A stretch of DNA of 64,000 nt from Marinobacter alexandrii. Lineage in GTDB: Bacteria; Pseudomonadota; Gammaproteobacteria; Pseudomonadales; Oleiphilaceae. Shown piece by piece: positions 53,298 to 61,418 of the stretch (the stretch's first letter is position 1; every line of letters starts with the position of its first letter). The translations under genes were made by a program, and so were the position numbers. Location of the stretch: contig NZ_SWKM01000012.1 in the NCBI RefSeq assembly GCF_005871205.1, forward strand, positions 496,001 to 560,000. Direction: 5' to 3'. The notes under the pieces were generated by a model. That model saw nothing but the letters and a program-made list of their open reading frames with translations, did not search any database and was not told the DNA's origin.

Positions 53298-53881
53298 TTC
53301 AGGTGCTGCTCCGCCCAGGCCAGATCCTCTGGCGTATTGATGTTGAAAAAGTCGTCCGGCCCAAACACCACCAGCGACTCGCCCTGAGCCTGGGTCCATT
53401 GCCGGATCTTGCGTACGCCGTCATGCAGGGCGCCCCTCAGATCATCCCGTAATGCGACACGCCAACGGCCAAAGGTTGGTTGGGGCAGACGGCCGCGCTC
53501 CGGATCCGGCGTCGCCGCCAGCACCACCGGAGTGTCGCACTCTGCCAGTCGCTCGGCCAGGTCCAGCGGGAATGACGGAGTGTCCGCAGCCACGCTGATC
53601 AGCCACTCATGCCCCTGTTCGGCGGCCCAATCCATGCCCGCCAGCACACCGGCCAACGGGCCCGGGAAATCCGGGATCGAGTCGGCCACCACCGGCAGGC
53701 CCAAATCGGCGAAACGACTCAAATCCCCGTTGGCGTTTAACACCACGGCATCGACCTGTGGTGTGATTCGATCAATAACACGTTGGATCAGGGACTGGTC
53801 GCCCAGCATCAAACGCCCTTTGTCACCACCGCCCATGCGGTTTGCCTGGCCGCCGGCCAGAATGACTGCGCATTCCGTCAT
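53294..53881 (-). CDS. mobA: Molybdenum cofactor guanylyltransferase MobA
   Basis: A 195-residue enzyme that transfers GMP from GTP to molybdopterin, forming the guanine dinucleotide cofactor. It has the nucleotide-binding LAGGQANRMGGGDKGRLMLGDQ motif near the N terminus, FPGPLAGVLAGMDWA, and ISVAADTPSFP with the Mg-ligand Asp. The C terminus FFNINTPEDLAWAE is typical. It lies 12 bases downstream of fdhD. The cofactor product is that required by the Mo/W-bisMGD formate dehydrogenase in this locus. Confidence 0.95.
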   Translation of the reverse strand: MTECAVILAGGQANRMGGGDKGRLMLGDQSLIQRVIDRITPQVDAVVLNANGDLSRFADLGLPVVADSIPDFPGPLAGVLAGMDWAAEQGHEWLISVAADTPSFPLDLAERLAECDTPVVLAATPDPERGRLPQPTFGRWRVALRDDLRGALHDGVRKIRQWTQAQGESLVVFGPDDFFNINTPEDLAWAEQHLK

Positions 53882-53893
53882 GCCTGGTCTCCG

Positions 53894-54763
53894 TCAATCA
53901 TGGGCTGCGCCTTTGCGCCGCATTTTTTTGTCCTCGTCCGGCACCTGCGACAAGTCCTGATCAAACACCAGGCGGTGTTGCCCACTGAGGCAGGTGAATT
54001 TCTTGCCGCGCATCCGGCCGATCAGCGTTAATCCTACTTGGCGGGCGATATCTACGCCCCAGGCGGTAAAACCCGACCGACTGATCAGCGTTGGAATGCC
54101 CATCAGGGCGGTCTTGATCACCATCTCGGAAGTCAGTCGGCCCGTGGTGTAGAGGACTTTATCGGCTGCCGAGATATTGTTCAGGTGCATCCAGCCCGCA
54201 ATCTTATCGACCGCGTTGTGGCGCCCGACATCTTCCATGTAGGCCAGTACTCGCTGGCCCTGACACAGAGCGGTACCATGAATGGCACCGGTTTCCATGT
54301 ACAGGCTGGGCGTGTGGTTAATCTGGTACGAGAGGTCGTAAAAGGTGCTGGTGTGTACTGGGGTGTCCGGCAGCAGCAAGCCATCAAGGCCTGCCATCAT
54401 GTCACCAAACACTGTCCCCACTGCGCAGCCCGAGGTGCGGGTTTTCTTTTTAAGTTTTTCCTCGACATCGGTGACACCGGCGGTGCGGACGACAGCCACT
54501 TCCAGCTCTTCGTCAAAATCGATCCCGGTAACCTGGTCGGCTTCACGAAGCATCCCCTGATTCAAAAGGAATCCGAGTGCCAGGTATTCCGGGTAGTCGC
54601 CGATGGTCATGGCGGTGACGATTTCCTGGCTGTTCAGATAGATGGTCAGCGGGCGCTCTTCGATCACGCTGATCGATTTCGGTTGCCCGCTTTCATCAAC
54701 GCCCTTAACGGGACGGGATAGCCTGGGGTCAGTCGGGTTGGGAAGCAGAGGTTTCGTCGTCAT
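53894..54763 (-). CDS. fdhD: Formate dehydrogenase sulfurtransferase FdhD
   Basis: A 289-residue FdhD, which takes sulfur from a cysteine desulfurase and sulfurates the Mo/W-bisMGD cofactor before insertion. Family blocks are EERPLTIYLN, MTIGDYPEYLALGFLLNQG, VGRHNAVDKIAGW and GRLTSEMVIKTALMGIPTLISRS. In E. coli the sulfur loop is CGVCG with Cys121 and Cys124; here the equivalent is SGCAVGTVFG with only the first Cys (113), Gly at 116 replacing the second. It heads the fdhD-mobA-mobB-moeA run. A long inverted repeat lies immediately upstream. Confidence 0.94.
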   Translation of the reverse strand: MTTKPLLPNPTDPRLSRPVKGVDESGQPKSISVIEERPLTIYLNSQEIVTAMTIGDYPEYLALGFLLNQGMLREADQVTGIDFDEELEVAVVRTAGVTDVEEKLKKKTRTSGCAVGTVFGDMMAGLDGLLLPDTPVHTSTFYDLSYQINHTPSLYMETGAIHGTALCQGQRVLAYMEDVGRHNAVDKIAGWMHLNNISAADKVLYTTGRLTSEMVIKTALMGIPTLISRSGFTAWGVDIARQVGLTLIGRMRGKKFTCLSGQHRLVFDQDLSQVPDEDKKMRRKGAAHD

Positions 54764-54795
54764 TGTTGTTATAGCCCGTACGGAGATTACTCAAT

Positions 54796-54847
54796 TTGGC
54801 AGCTACGACTCTGAAATACGCTCGATCAACTCAGTCGTATCTGCCAA
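54796..54847. repeat. Long inverted repeat upstream of fdhD
   Basis: TTGGCAG, C, TACGACT (54796-54810) pairs with AGTCGTA, T, CTGCCAA (54833-54847): 14 of 15 positions match around a 22-base loop. It lies between the tupA stop and fdhD start and could be a transcript structure controlling fdhD-mobAB-moeA, or an operator. No T-run follows on the minus strand, so it is not a standard terminator. Confidence 0.7.
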
Positions 54848-54849
54848 GC

Positions 54850-55647
54850 CTAATTAGCATTTGGGAAAAATAGCTGTTTACCATCAACCTGATAGGCAGC
54901 AATAGCGGCTTGTCCGGTGTCGGAAAGCAACCAGCGCGCAAAGGTCTCCGCCGCGTCCTGATTCACATTCGGACACTTCTTGGCACTCACGGGAATGACA
55001 CCGTATTGGTTGAACAACGTCGGGTCTCCCTCAAAAGTTATGACCGCATCCTGCTTATTGGCAAAGGTGATCCAGGTGGCTCTGTCGGTCAACACGTAGG
55101 CGCTCAGGCCAACACCGGTATTCAGGGTGGCGCCCATGCCACTGCCGGTTTCAAGATACCATCGACCAGAGCCTTTGACAGGGTCAATGCCTGCCTCTTG
55201 CCACAAGGCGCGTTCTTTTTTGTGGGTTCCTGAGTCATCACCGCGTGAAGCAAATTTGGCACCGGCCTGACTGATCCGGCGCAGTGCGTCAATGACGTCA
55301 CTGGCGCCGGCCACATTGGCAGGATCGGCTTGCGGCCCAACTATGACAAAGTCGTTGTACATCAGATCGTGGCGGTATTCGCCAAAGCCGTCAGCCACGA
55401 ACTTCTCCTCGGCCGACTTGGCGTGGACCAGCAGCACGTCTCCATCACAGCGCATGGCATTCTTTATGGCCTGGCCAGTGCCTACCGCCACAACATTAAC
55501 CTGAATGCCTGTGGCGCTTTTTACAATCGGTAGCAGGTAATCGTAAAGGCCACTGTTCTTCGTCGAGGTGGTTGACTGAACAATAATGGTGTCTGCGAAG
55601 GTATGGGAGCTTAGAGCCAACGCAGCACAAATAATCAGGTGTTTCAT
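54850..55647 (-). CDS. tupA: Tungstate ABC transporter substrate-binding protein TupA
   Basis: A 265-residue periplasmic binding protein with signal peptide MKHLIICAALALSSHTFA. The mature protein opens with IIVQSTTSTKNSGLYDYLLP, where the TTTS-like serine/threonine cluster binds the oxyanion, then AVGTGQAI and SRGDDSGTHKKE. These are the TupA motifs and distinguish it from ModA. TupA binds tungstate with very high affinity. The gene follows tupB and tupC in an all-minus operon immediately upstream of fdhD, suggesting that the formate dehydrogenase uses tungsten, at least in part. Confidence 0.92.
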   Translation of the reverse strand: MKHLIICAALALSSHTFADTIIVQSTTSTKNSGLYDYLLPIVKSATGIQVNVVAVGTGQAIKNAMRCDGDVLLVHAKSAEEKFVADGFGEYRHDLMYNDFVIVGPQADPANVAGASDVIDALRRISQAGAKFASRGDDSGTHKKERALWQEAGIDPVKGSGRWYLETGSGMGATLNTGVGLSAYVLTDRATWITFANKQDAVITFEGDPTLFNQYGVIPVSAKKCPNVNQDAAETFARWLLSDTGQAAIAAYQVDGKQLFFPNAN

Positions 55648-55666
55648 AATTATTCTCTATCATCTT

Positions 55667-56377
55667 CTAAAACGAGATTTCACCGGCCAGATAAGCTTGA
55701 GCCACCGGGGTTTGGGGCGCGGTAAAAAACTGCTCTGCCGGGCTCTGCTCGGCTACCTGCCCATTGGATATAAATACGACTTCATCGGCCATACGTCGAG
55801 CCTGACCTTGGTCGTGGCTGACTAGAATAACTTTGGTTCCTTGGGCGCTCTGCGCTTTAACCAACGATTCAATTAATAGGACCGATGCGGGATCCAGGCT
55901 GGCGGTCGCCTCATCCAGGAGCAGTAACGCCGGCCTACTCAACAGCGCTCGCGCCAGGGACAGCCGTTGCTGCTCTCCACCTGACAGCATGCGAGCCGGT
56001 TGGTGAGCTCTGTCAGCCAAGTTGACAGACTCCAATGCTCGCATCAAACATTGCGGGTCGGTTTTAGCGGTCTTGGGAGCAGCAAAGGCTAAATTCTGAA
56101 GCACGGTTCGGCGCAGTAATACCGGTTGCTGAAAGACCATGGCTTGTTGATCACTGCTGTCGGCAACACTCTGATGACCGAGTGTAATCCGCCCGAAATC
56201 CGGTTTGATCAGTCCGTGCAGACAACGAAGCAGTAGGCTCTTGCCTGCACCGTTTGGGCCCATGATCACAGTGATACCGGGGTGATCAATCATCAGGTTG
56301 ACCCCTCCTAACAAGGCTCGATCGCCTTTGATCAGGCGCAGGTCGCAGATACTCAGGGGCAGGATTGATCTAGGCAT
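55667..56377 (-). CDS. tupC: Tungstate ABC transporter ATP-binding protein TupC
   Basis: A 236-residue ABC ATPase. Walker A is GPNGAGKS, the signature LSGGEQQR and Walker B LLLLDEATASLD are intact, with an H-loop in ILVSHDQGQAR. The start at 56377 (MPRSILPLSI) overlaps the tupB stop by eight bases; alternatives at 56395 and 56410 add residues lacking family similarity. It energises the TupB permease. Confidence 0.9.
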   Translation of the reverse strand: MPRSILPLSICDLRLIKGDRALLGGVNLMIDHPGITVIMGPNGAGKSLLLRCLHGLIKPDFGRITLGHQSVADSSDQQAMVFQQPVLLRRTVLQNLAFAAPKTAKTDPQCLMRALESVNLADRAHQPARMLSGGEQQRLSLARALLSRPALLLLDEATASLDPASVLLIESLVKAQSAQGTKVILVSHDQGQARRMADEVVFISNGQVAEQSPAEQFFTAPQTPVAQAYLAGEISF

Positions 56378-57065
56378 ATTGGCGCTTCGCTGCATATTCA
56401 CGAACGCCAATCACCAGAGCGTTGACCAGCAAAGACAGTGCAAGTAACACGGCACCCAAAGCTAAGGCCAGGGTCAGGTTGCCCTTGGAGGTTTCCAGCG
56501 CGATGGCTGTGGTCATCACTCGGGTCAGATGATCAATATTGCCGCCGACGATAATGACTGCGCCAACCTCAGCAATAGCCCGGCCGAAGCCTGCCAGAAT
56601 GCAGGTGGTCAGCGCATAGCGTGCATCCACCAGGTAGGCTGCCACCGCGCGGCGTCCAGTGACGCCCATTGAGTAAAAGGTATCGCTGTATTCCTGGTGC
56701 AGATGCTCAATTACCTGATTCGAAAGGGCCGCGATAATTGGGGTAATCAGCACAACTTGCGCGATGATCATGGCAGTGGGCGTGTACAGCAGCCCCAGCC
56801 AACCCAGTGGACCAGACCGAGAAAGCAGCAAATACACCATCAGCCCCACGACCACCGGGGGCATGCCCATGAGGGCGTTGAGCAAGAGAATGCAGAATTT
56901 CCGTCCCGGAAATTTGGTGATTGCCAGATAGGTTCCTAGTGGCAAACCGATGAACGCGGCGATGATCAACGCAACCAGGCTGACCTTGATGGATAGCCAA
57001 AGAATCTCGAATAAATCTGCGTCCAGAGAAATGATCAGTCGAAAGGCTTCAACCAAAGAGTCCAT
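56370..57065 (-). CDS. tupB: Tungstate ABC transporter permease TupB
   Basis: A 231-residue inner-membrane permease with five or six helices. It begins LWLSIKVSLVALIIAAFIGLPLGTYLAI and includes the coupling loop TFYSMGVTGRRAVAAYLVDARYALTTCILAGFGRAIAEVGAVIIVGGNI, which is diagnostic of TupB/ModB-type permeases. It forms the channel for tungstate with TupC. It is the first gene of tupBCA, and its upstream region is shared with the divergent hybrid kinase. Confidence 0.92.
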   Translation of the reverse strand: MDSLVEAFRLIISLDADLFEILWLSIKVSLVALIIAAFIGLPLGTYLAITKFPGRKFCILLLNALMGMPPVVVGLMVYLLLSRSGPLGWLGLLYTPTAMIIAQVVLITPIIAALSNQVIEHLHQEYSDTFYSMGVTGRRAVAAYLVDARYALTTCILAGFGRAIAEVGAVIIVGGNIDHLTRVMTTAIALETSKGNLTLALALGAVLLALSLLVNALVIGVREYAAKRQYA

Positions 57066-57383
57066 TTATAGGTGGAGTCCTGCATTAGTGAATCGACGAT
57101 TGAACCTGCTTTATCCAAGATTCTCAAGGGGTGGAGAAGGATTCAACCCAGGCGAGAATGAAACTGGGACCAGACAACTCCCACAAGCCTGGCCAGCAAG
57201 CCCAAAAGCAACCTCGACCCATTGCGACGCAGGCGGATATGTTCAATGCTATGTTCTTTGCAATGGTTTTAAACCGAAAGCAGTTGAAATAGCGGAACCC
57301 TGATCCTAGCGGGTGGCAATACCGGCCAATGAGGGCGCGATTTTCTGGTTTAACAATAGAACAACAAGTACTGGGAATTCTTC
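57066..57383. other. 318-base gene-free region between tupB and the hybrid kinase
   Basis: No gene is evident. The stretch should hold divergent promoters for tupBCA and the kinase. It contains a nested pairing: CCAGGC (57148-57153) with GCCTGG (57187-57192), and inside it GGGA (57166-57169) with TCCC (57179-57182). This could be a structured tupBCA leader on the minus strand. No match to a known molybdate/tungstate riboswitch could be established by eye. Confidence 0.4.
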
Positions 57384-60300
57384 ATGGGCGTTTCAGAAAT
57401 CTCTTTAATGAGCCTGCGTGGCAAAGTCGTTGCCACATTGGCACTCGCCCTTCTGGCACTGGGAGGGAATTATCTCAGTCTGCCACTGTTTTTCGGCATC
57501 AGCTTTATCTTCGGCTCCATCATGGTAATGCTGGCGGTGCGGTTTTTGGGCACACTGCCAGCCGTTCTCGTGGCCATCACCGGTGGTCTATACACCCTGG
57601 TGTTGTGGGGGCATCCCTATGCCCTGGTGACGTTCACCCTTGAAGCCGCGGCAGTCGGCTTGCTGTATCGACGAGGACTGCGAAATCTGGTGCTGGCTGA
57701 CCTGGTGTTTTGGCTCGTACTGGGTGCCCCGCTGGTGCTCGTGTTTTATCGAGGGGCGATGGGCATGGAGTGGGAAGCCACAATCCTAATCACCCTGAAG
57801 CAACCGCTGAATGGCCTGTTCAATGCGTTGCTCGCCGGCCTCGTCATCCTGAGCGTGCAATTATACTGGCGTGCAGGCGACCGCCGTGTATTGGGCACTG
57901 CGACGCTGCCAAGCCTGCTGTTTCATGTGCTTTTGACGACCATTCTGGTTGCGGGTTCGGTGCCCATTATTATCCAGGGCGACAACCAAAGGGTGCAATT
58001 GGAAGCCTTCATGGCGGAACGATTGTCAGAACGTGCGAGCGATGTGGCGACACGTCTCAGGGTTGAACCACCGGAGCAATGGGGCGAACGCCTGATAACA
58101 GGACGGCAGATCGACGGCATGGGGGTCGCATTGCGCGGACCCAGTGGCGAGACACTCTTGCGCCAGGGGGAGGTCGCGAGTCTTTCGGAACGCCCAGGTC
58201 GCTTGCATTCGCTTGAAAATGGCCTATCCATCTGGCTGCCGGCGGGCGATATGCCCGCCATGCCCCGGTGGGAGCAGGGCCGTTACCAGATCAGTTTGCC
58301 TGTAGATGGCCAGGAAGGCGTGGCGGAAGTGGTGATGGAACAGTCGGCTACACCTCTTGTCCAGACCTTGGAACAGGGGAGCGTGAGTATGTTCACCTTC
58401 CTCGCGGGGCTACTGGCATTCGGTATCTTGATCGCCCGAATTCTGAGCCATCGGCTGACCCAGCCACTCAGCAAGCTGGAACGCATCAGCCGGGATCTGA
58501 GTACCCAGATTAGCCAAGGTATTAAGCCTCAACTGCCTGACAGCGCAATCGCCGAATATGATGGCCTTGGCAAGAGTTTGCGCGAGATGTCCGGATTGCT
58601 TGCTGGGCGCGTTCGAGAACTGCGCGATTTTAACGCGGCCTTGTTCAGCTCGGCGGGCGCGATTATGGCTGTTCTTGACCGAGAGGGAAGGATTGTCAGG
58701 TTTAATCAGGCTGCGGAAATCGCAACCGGCTACAGCGCTGAGGAGCTTGAAGGCAAGCTGGGCTGGGAGTACTTGGCGCCACCGGAAGACCGCGCGGCTG
58801 TCGAAGCCGTTTTCCAACGGCTGACGCCGGGCAGCGTTCCAGCCCGGCATGAAAGCCAATGGTTAATGCGTGATGGCACACGCCGTCTCTATGACTGGTC
58901 AAATGCGGAGTTGCTAGATGAGCTGGGTGAGGTCGAGTTTGTTGTGGCCATCGGTGTCGATATCACTGCGCGTAAACGAGCAGAAAGGGCATTGCGAGAG
59001 CAGGCGACCCACACCCAGACCATTCTCGATAACATGGTGGACGGTCTCTTCACCATCAATTCAGACGGCATTATCCAGTCAGCCAATCACGCGGCGACAC
59101 GGATCTTCGGTTATGACGCCGAGGAGTTACTCGGGCACAACGTCAGCATGCTGATGCCGAGTCCACACCGAGAGGCTCACGACAGTTATCTGCGCAATTA
59201 CCAGAGCACCGGCGTGGCACGAATTATTGGCACTGACCGTGAGGTTGAGGGCCAGCGCAAAGATGGCAGTCTGTTCCCCATGGAGCTGGCGGTTTCGGAG
59301 ATCACCCAGCATGAGCAGCCCATGTACGTGGGCATGGTGCGAGACATCAGTGAACGCAAACGCATGGAGCGCATGAAAAGCGAATTTGTCTCCACGGTCA
59401 GTCACGAGCTACGCACACCTCTGACTTCCATCTCTGGTGCGCTGGGCCTGGTGGTCGGGGGTGGTTTGGGCGAATTGCCGGAACAGGTTCGGCAAATGAT
59501 AAGCATTGCTCAGAATAATAGCTTGCGCCTAACTCACCTGATTAATGACCTGTTGGACATTGAAAAAATTTCCGCCGGGAAACTGCAGTTTGATATGAAG
59601 ATGGAGCCGCTGATACCACTCATTGAGCAGGCATTGGAAAGTCACCGGACCTTCGGCGGCAAGCGCAACGTGGTGTTGTCTCTGGATTCTGAATCGAAAG
59701 ATACCGATGTGCGGGTGGACAGCCAGCGACTGCAACAGGTGCTGGCCAACCTGCTGTCAAATGCCATCAAATTTTCGCCCGAGGGCGGTGCCGTCAATAT
59801 CTCGGCGCAGCAGGTGGCGGGGCAGGTGCGTGTGACGGTAACCGACCAGGGACCTGGCATTCCTGAGGCATTCCAGTCCCGAATTTTCGAGAAATTCTCC
59901 CAGGCGGATTCATCCGATACGCGTCAGAAAGGCGGTACTGGCCTGGGTCTGGCGATTACGCGTGAGCTAGTGGAACACATGGGGGGGCGCGTCGGTTTTG
60001 ATTCAGTCGAGGGGCAAGGAGCGACCTTCTGGTTTGAGCTGCCTCTGATCGACAAGAGCCGATTCGACCCAAATACGATGTCTGAGGACCCGGTGCAGTT
60101 GAGCGCACCACGAATTCTGGTGGTGGAAGACGAGCCAGATGTCGCTAAGGTGCTTGGTATGTTGTTCACCCGCAGTGGCTACCAGATTGATATCGCGCAC
60201 ACCGGGCAAAAAGCGCTGGAGGCGCTGGCGGAGAACCGCTACGACGCAGTAAGCCTGGACCTGATGTTACCGGACATCAGCGGGATGGATATCATTCGTC

Positions 60301-60848
60301 ATCTGCGCCAGCAGCCTGAAACAGCGGATCTGCCGATTATGGTGCTATCCGCCAAGATGGAAGAAGGGCGCCTGGCCATCAACGGTGATTTCTCTGGTAT
60401 CGAATGGCTAGCCAAGCCCATAGACGAGTGGCGATTGCTGGAATCTCTTGAGAGGCTGCTTGGCTCATCGGAACATTCCAAAGCGCGTGTTCTGCACGTG
60501 GAGGATGATTCAGATGTCCACCAGGTAATTCGTGCCATGGCGGGCAATCGATTCGATTTTGAGCTGGAAACTTCCGTACGTAGGGCTCGTGAACGGATTG
60601 CGCTTGAACGCTTCGACGTGATTGTTCTGGATATTGCTCTTCCGGATGGCTCTGGTTGGGATTTGCTGCCTGAAATACGCGCCCGGCAGCCTGAGGCGCG
60701 GGTGTTGGTTCTCTCTGGTACGGAATTGACAGCCGATGAGGCCCGCAAGGTCGAGTCGGTGTTGCTCAAGTCACAGGTTTCTCCCAGCGATCTGTTGGAG
60801 GCCCTGAACAAGCGTATTCATTATCGGTATGCAAAGCACCGTGCATGA
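57384..60848 (+). CDS. Hybrid sensor histidine kinase/response regulator with two PAS and two receiver domains
   Basis: A 1154-residue inner-membrane protein. The N-terminal 200 residues hold about six hydrophobic helices, then a roughly 150-residue extracytoplasmic region bounded by another helix near 350. A HAMP-like segment leads to two PAS domains (about 425-540 and 545-665; the second contains MLMPSPHREAHDSYL, as in FixL-like PAS). The HisKA phosphoacceptor is His674 (VSHELRTPL), followed by an HATPase domain. Two receiver domains end the protein, with Asp959 and Asp1083. No output domain follows, so phosphate is probably passed to a separate HPt or regulator. It is divergent from tupBCA; whether it regulates tungstate genes is unknown. 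Confidence 0.94.
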   Translation: MGVSEISLMSLRGKVVATLALALLALGGNYLSLPLFFGISFIFGSIMVMLAVRFLGTLPAVLVAITGGLYTLVLWGHPYALVTFTLEAAAVGLLYRRGLRNLVLADLVFWLVLGAPLVLVFYRGAMGMEWEATILITLKQPLNGLFNALLAGLVILSVQLYWRAGDRRVLGTATLPSLLFHVLLTTILVAGSVPIIIQGDNQRVQLEAFMAERLSERASDVATRLRVEPPEQWGERLITGRQIDGMGVALRGPSGETLLRQGEVASLSERPGRLHSLENGLSIWLPAGDMPAMPRWEQGRYQISLPVDGQEGVAEVVMEQSATPLVQTLEQGSVSMFTFLAGLLAFGILIARILSHRLTQPLSKLERISRDLSTQISQGIKPQLPDSAIAEYDGLGKSLREMSGLLAGRVRELRDFNAALFSSAGAIMAVLDREGRIVRFNQAAEIATGYSAEELEGKLGWEYLAPPEDRAAVEAVFQRLTPGSVPARHESQWLMRDGTRRLYDWSNAELLDELGEVEFVVAIGVDITARKRAERALREQATHTQTILDNMVDGLFTINSDGIIQSANHAATRIFGYDAEELLGHNVSMLMPSPHREAHDSYLRNYQSTGVARIIGTDREVEGQRKDGSLFPMELAVSEITQHEQPMYVGMVRDISERKRMERMKSEFVSTVSHELRTPLTSISGALGLVVGGGLGELPEQVRQMISIAQNNSLRLTHLINDLLDIEKISAGKLQFDMKMEPLIPLIEQALESHRTFGGKRNVVLSLDSESKDTDVRVDSQRLQQVLANLLSNAIKFSPEGGAVNISAQQVAGQVRVTVTDQGPGIPEAFQSRIFEKFSQADSSDTRQKGGTGLGLAITRELVEHMGGRVGFDSVEGQGATFWFELPLIDKSRFDPNTMSEDPVQLSAPRILVVEDEPDVAKVLGMLFTRSGYQIDIAHTGQKALEALAENRYDAVSLDLMLPDISGMDIIRHLRQQPETADLPIMVLSAKMEEGRLAINGDFSGIEWLAKPIDEWRLLESLERLLGSSEHSKARVLHVEDDSDVHQVIRAMAGNRFDFELETSVRRARERIALERFDVIVLDIALPDGSGWDLLPEIRARQPEARVLVLSGTELTADEARKVESVLLKSQVSPSDLLEALNKRIHYRYAKHRA

Positions 60849-60962
60849 AAAGTACGTGCCGGGGGCTTGTGATACCCTTACGCACCGCTGCCGAGCACGC
60901 ATATCAAGCTTGAATGCCGATACCCGGCAGGCCACCACCAATTTGGAGCTCGAGTCTTACCC

Positions 60963-61355
60963 ATGAGAGTTGTTATTCGTTATTTTTTTCGCTTCCTGCG
61001 CCTGGTGCTGACACCCTTCATGCTGCTCAGCGAAAAGCTCAGCACGCCGAAAAGCGTGACCCGCACCGCTGAAGAGCAGGCCGCCGCCGACGAGGCCAGC
61101 AAGGATCTCGCTCTTTACCAGTTCAGCGCCTGCCCGTTCTGCATCAAGGTACGCAAGGAAATCGCGCGGCTTGGCCTGAATATTGAAACCCGCAATGCCC
61201 AGCATGACCCGCAGCATCGTGCGGCGCTGGAGGCCGGTGGCGGCCGCATCAAGGTGCCCTGCCTGAAGATTCACCGGGAAGATGGCACTGAGCGCTGGCT
61301 GTACGAGTCTGACGAAATCAAGACATGGCTGCAGGAACGATTCGAGCCGGCCTGA
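60963..61355 (+). CDS. Membrane-anchored glutaredoxin-like protein
   Basis: A 130-residue protein. An N-terminal amphipathic/hydrophobic segment (VVIRYFFRFLRLVLTPFMLL) may anchor it to the membrane. The glutaredoxin domain begins LYQFSACPFCIKVRKEIARLGL with the redox pair CPFC (Cys57, Cys60), followed by KVPCLKI (the TVP-like cis-Pro region) and YESDEIKTWL. It is expected to reduce disulfides or glutathionylated proteins. A 43-base decayed copy of the upstream kinase sequence follows its stop codon. Confidence 0.9.
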   Translation: MRVVIRYFFRFLRLVLTPFMLLSEKLSTPKSVTRTAEEQAAADEASKDLALYQFSACPFCIKVRKEIARLGLNIETRNAQHDPQHRAALEAGGGRIKVPCLKIHREDGTERWLYESDEIKTWLQERFEPA

Positions 61356-61364
61356 TCTGTCCTC

Positions 61365-61407
61365 CGGATGGCTCCGGTTGGGATTTGCTGCCTGAAATAC
61401 GTGCCCG
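61365..61407 (+). pseudogene. Decayed 43-base copy of the hybrid kinase's second receiver domain
   Basis: These bases match 60642-60685, inside the second receiver domain of the upstream kinase, with two substitutions and one deleted G. It encodes the remnant of the LPDGSGWDLLPEIRAR block but is frameshifted and followed by stops. It marks a duplication or recombination event around the glutaredoxin-like gene. Confidence 0.85.
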
Positions 61408-61418
61408 AACTGATTAAT

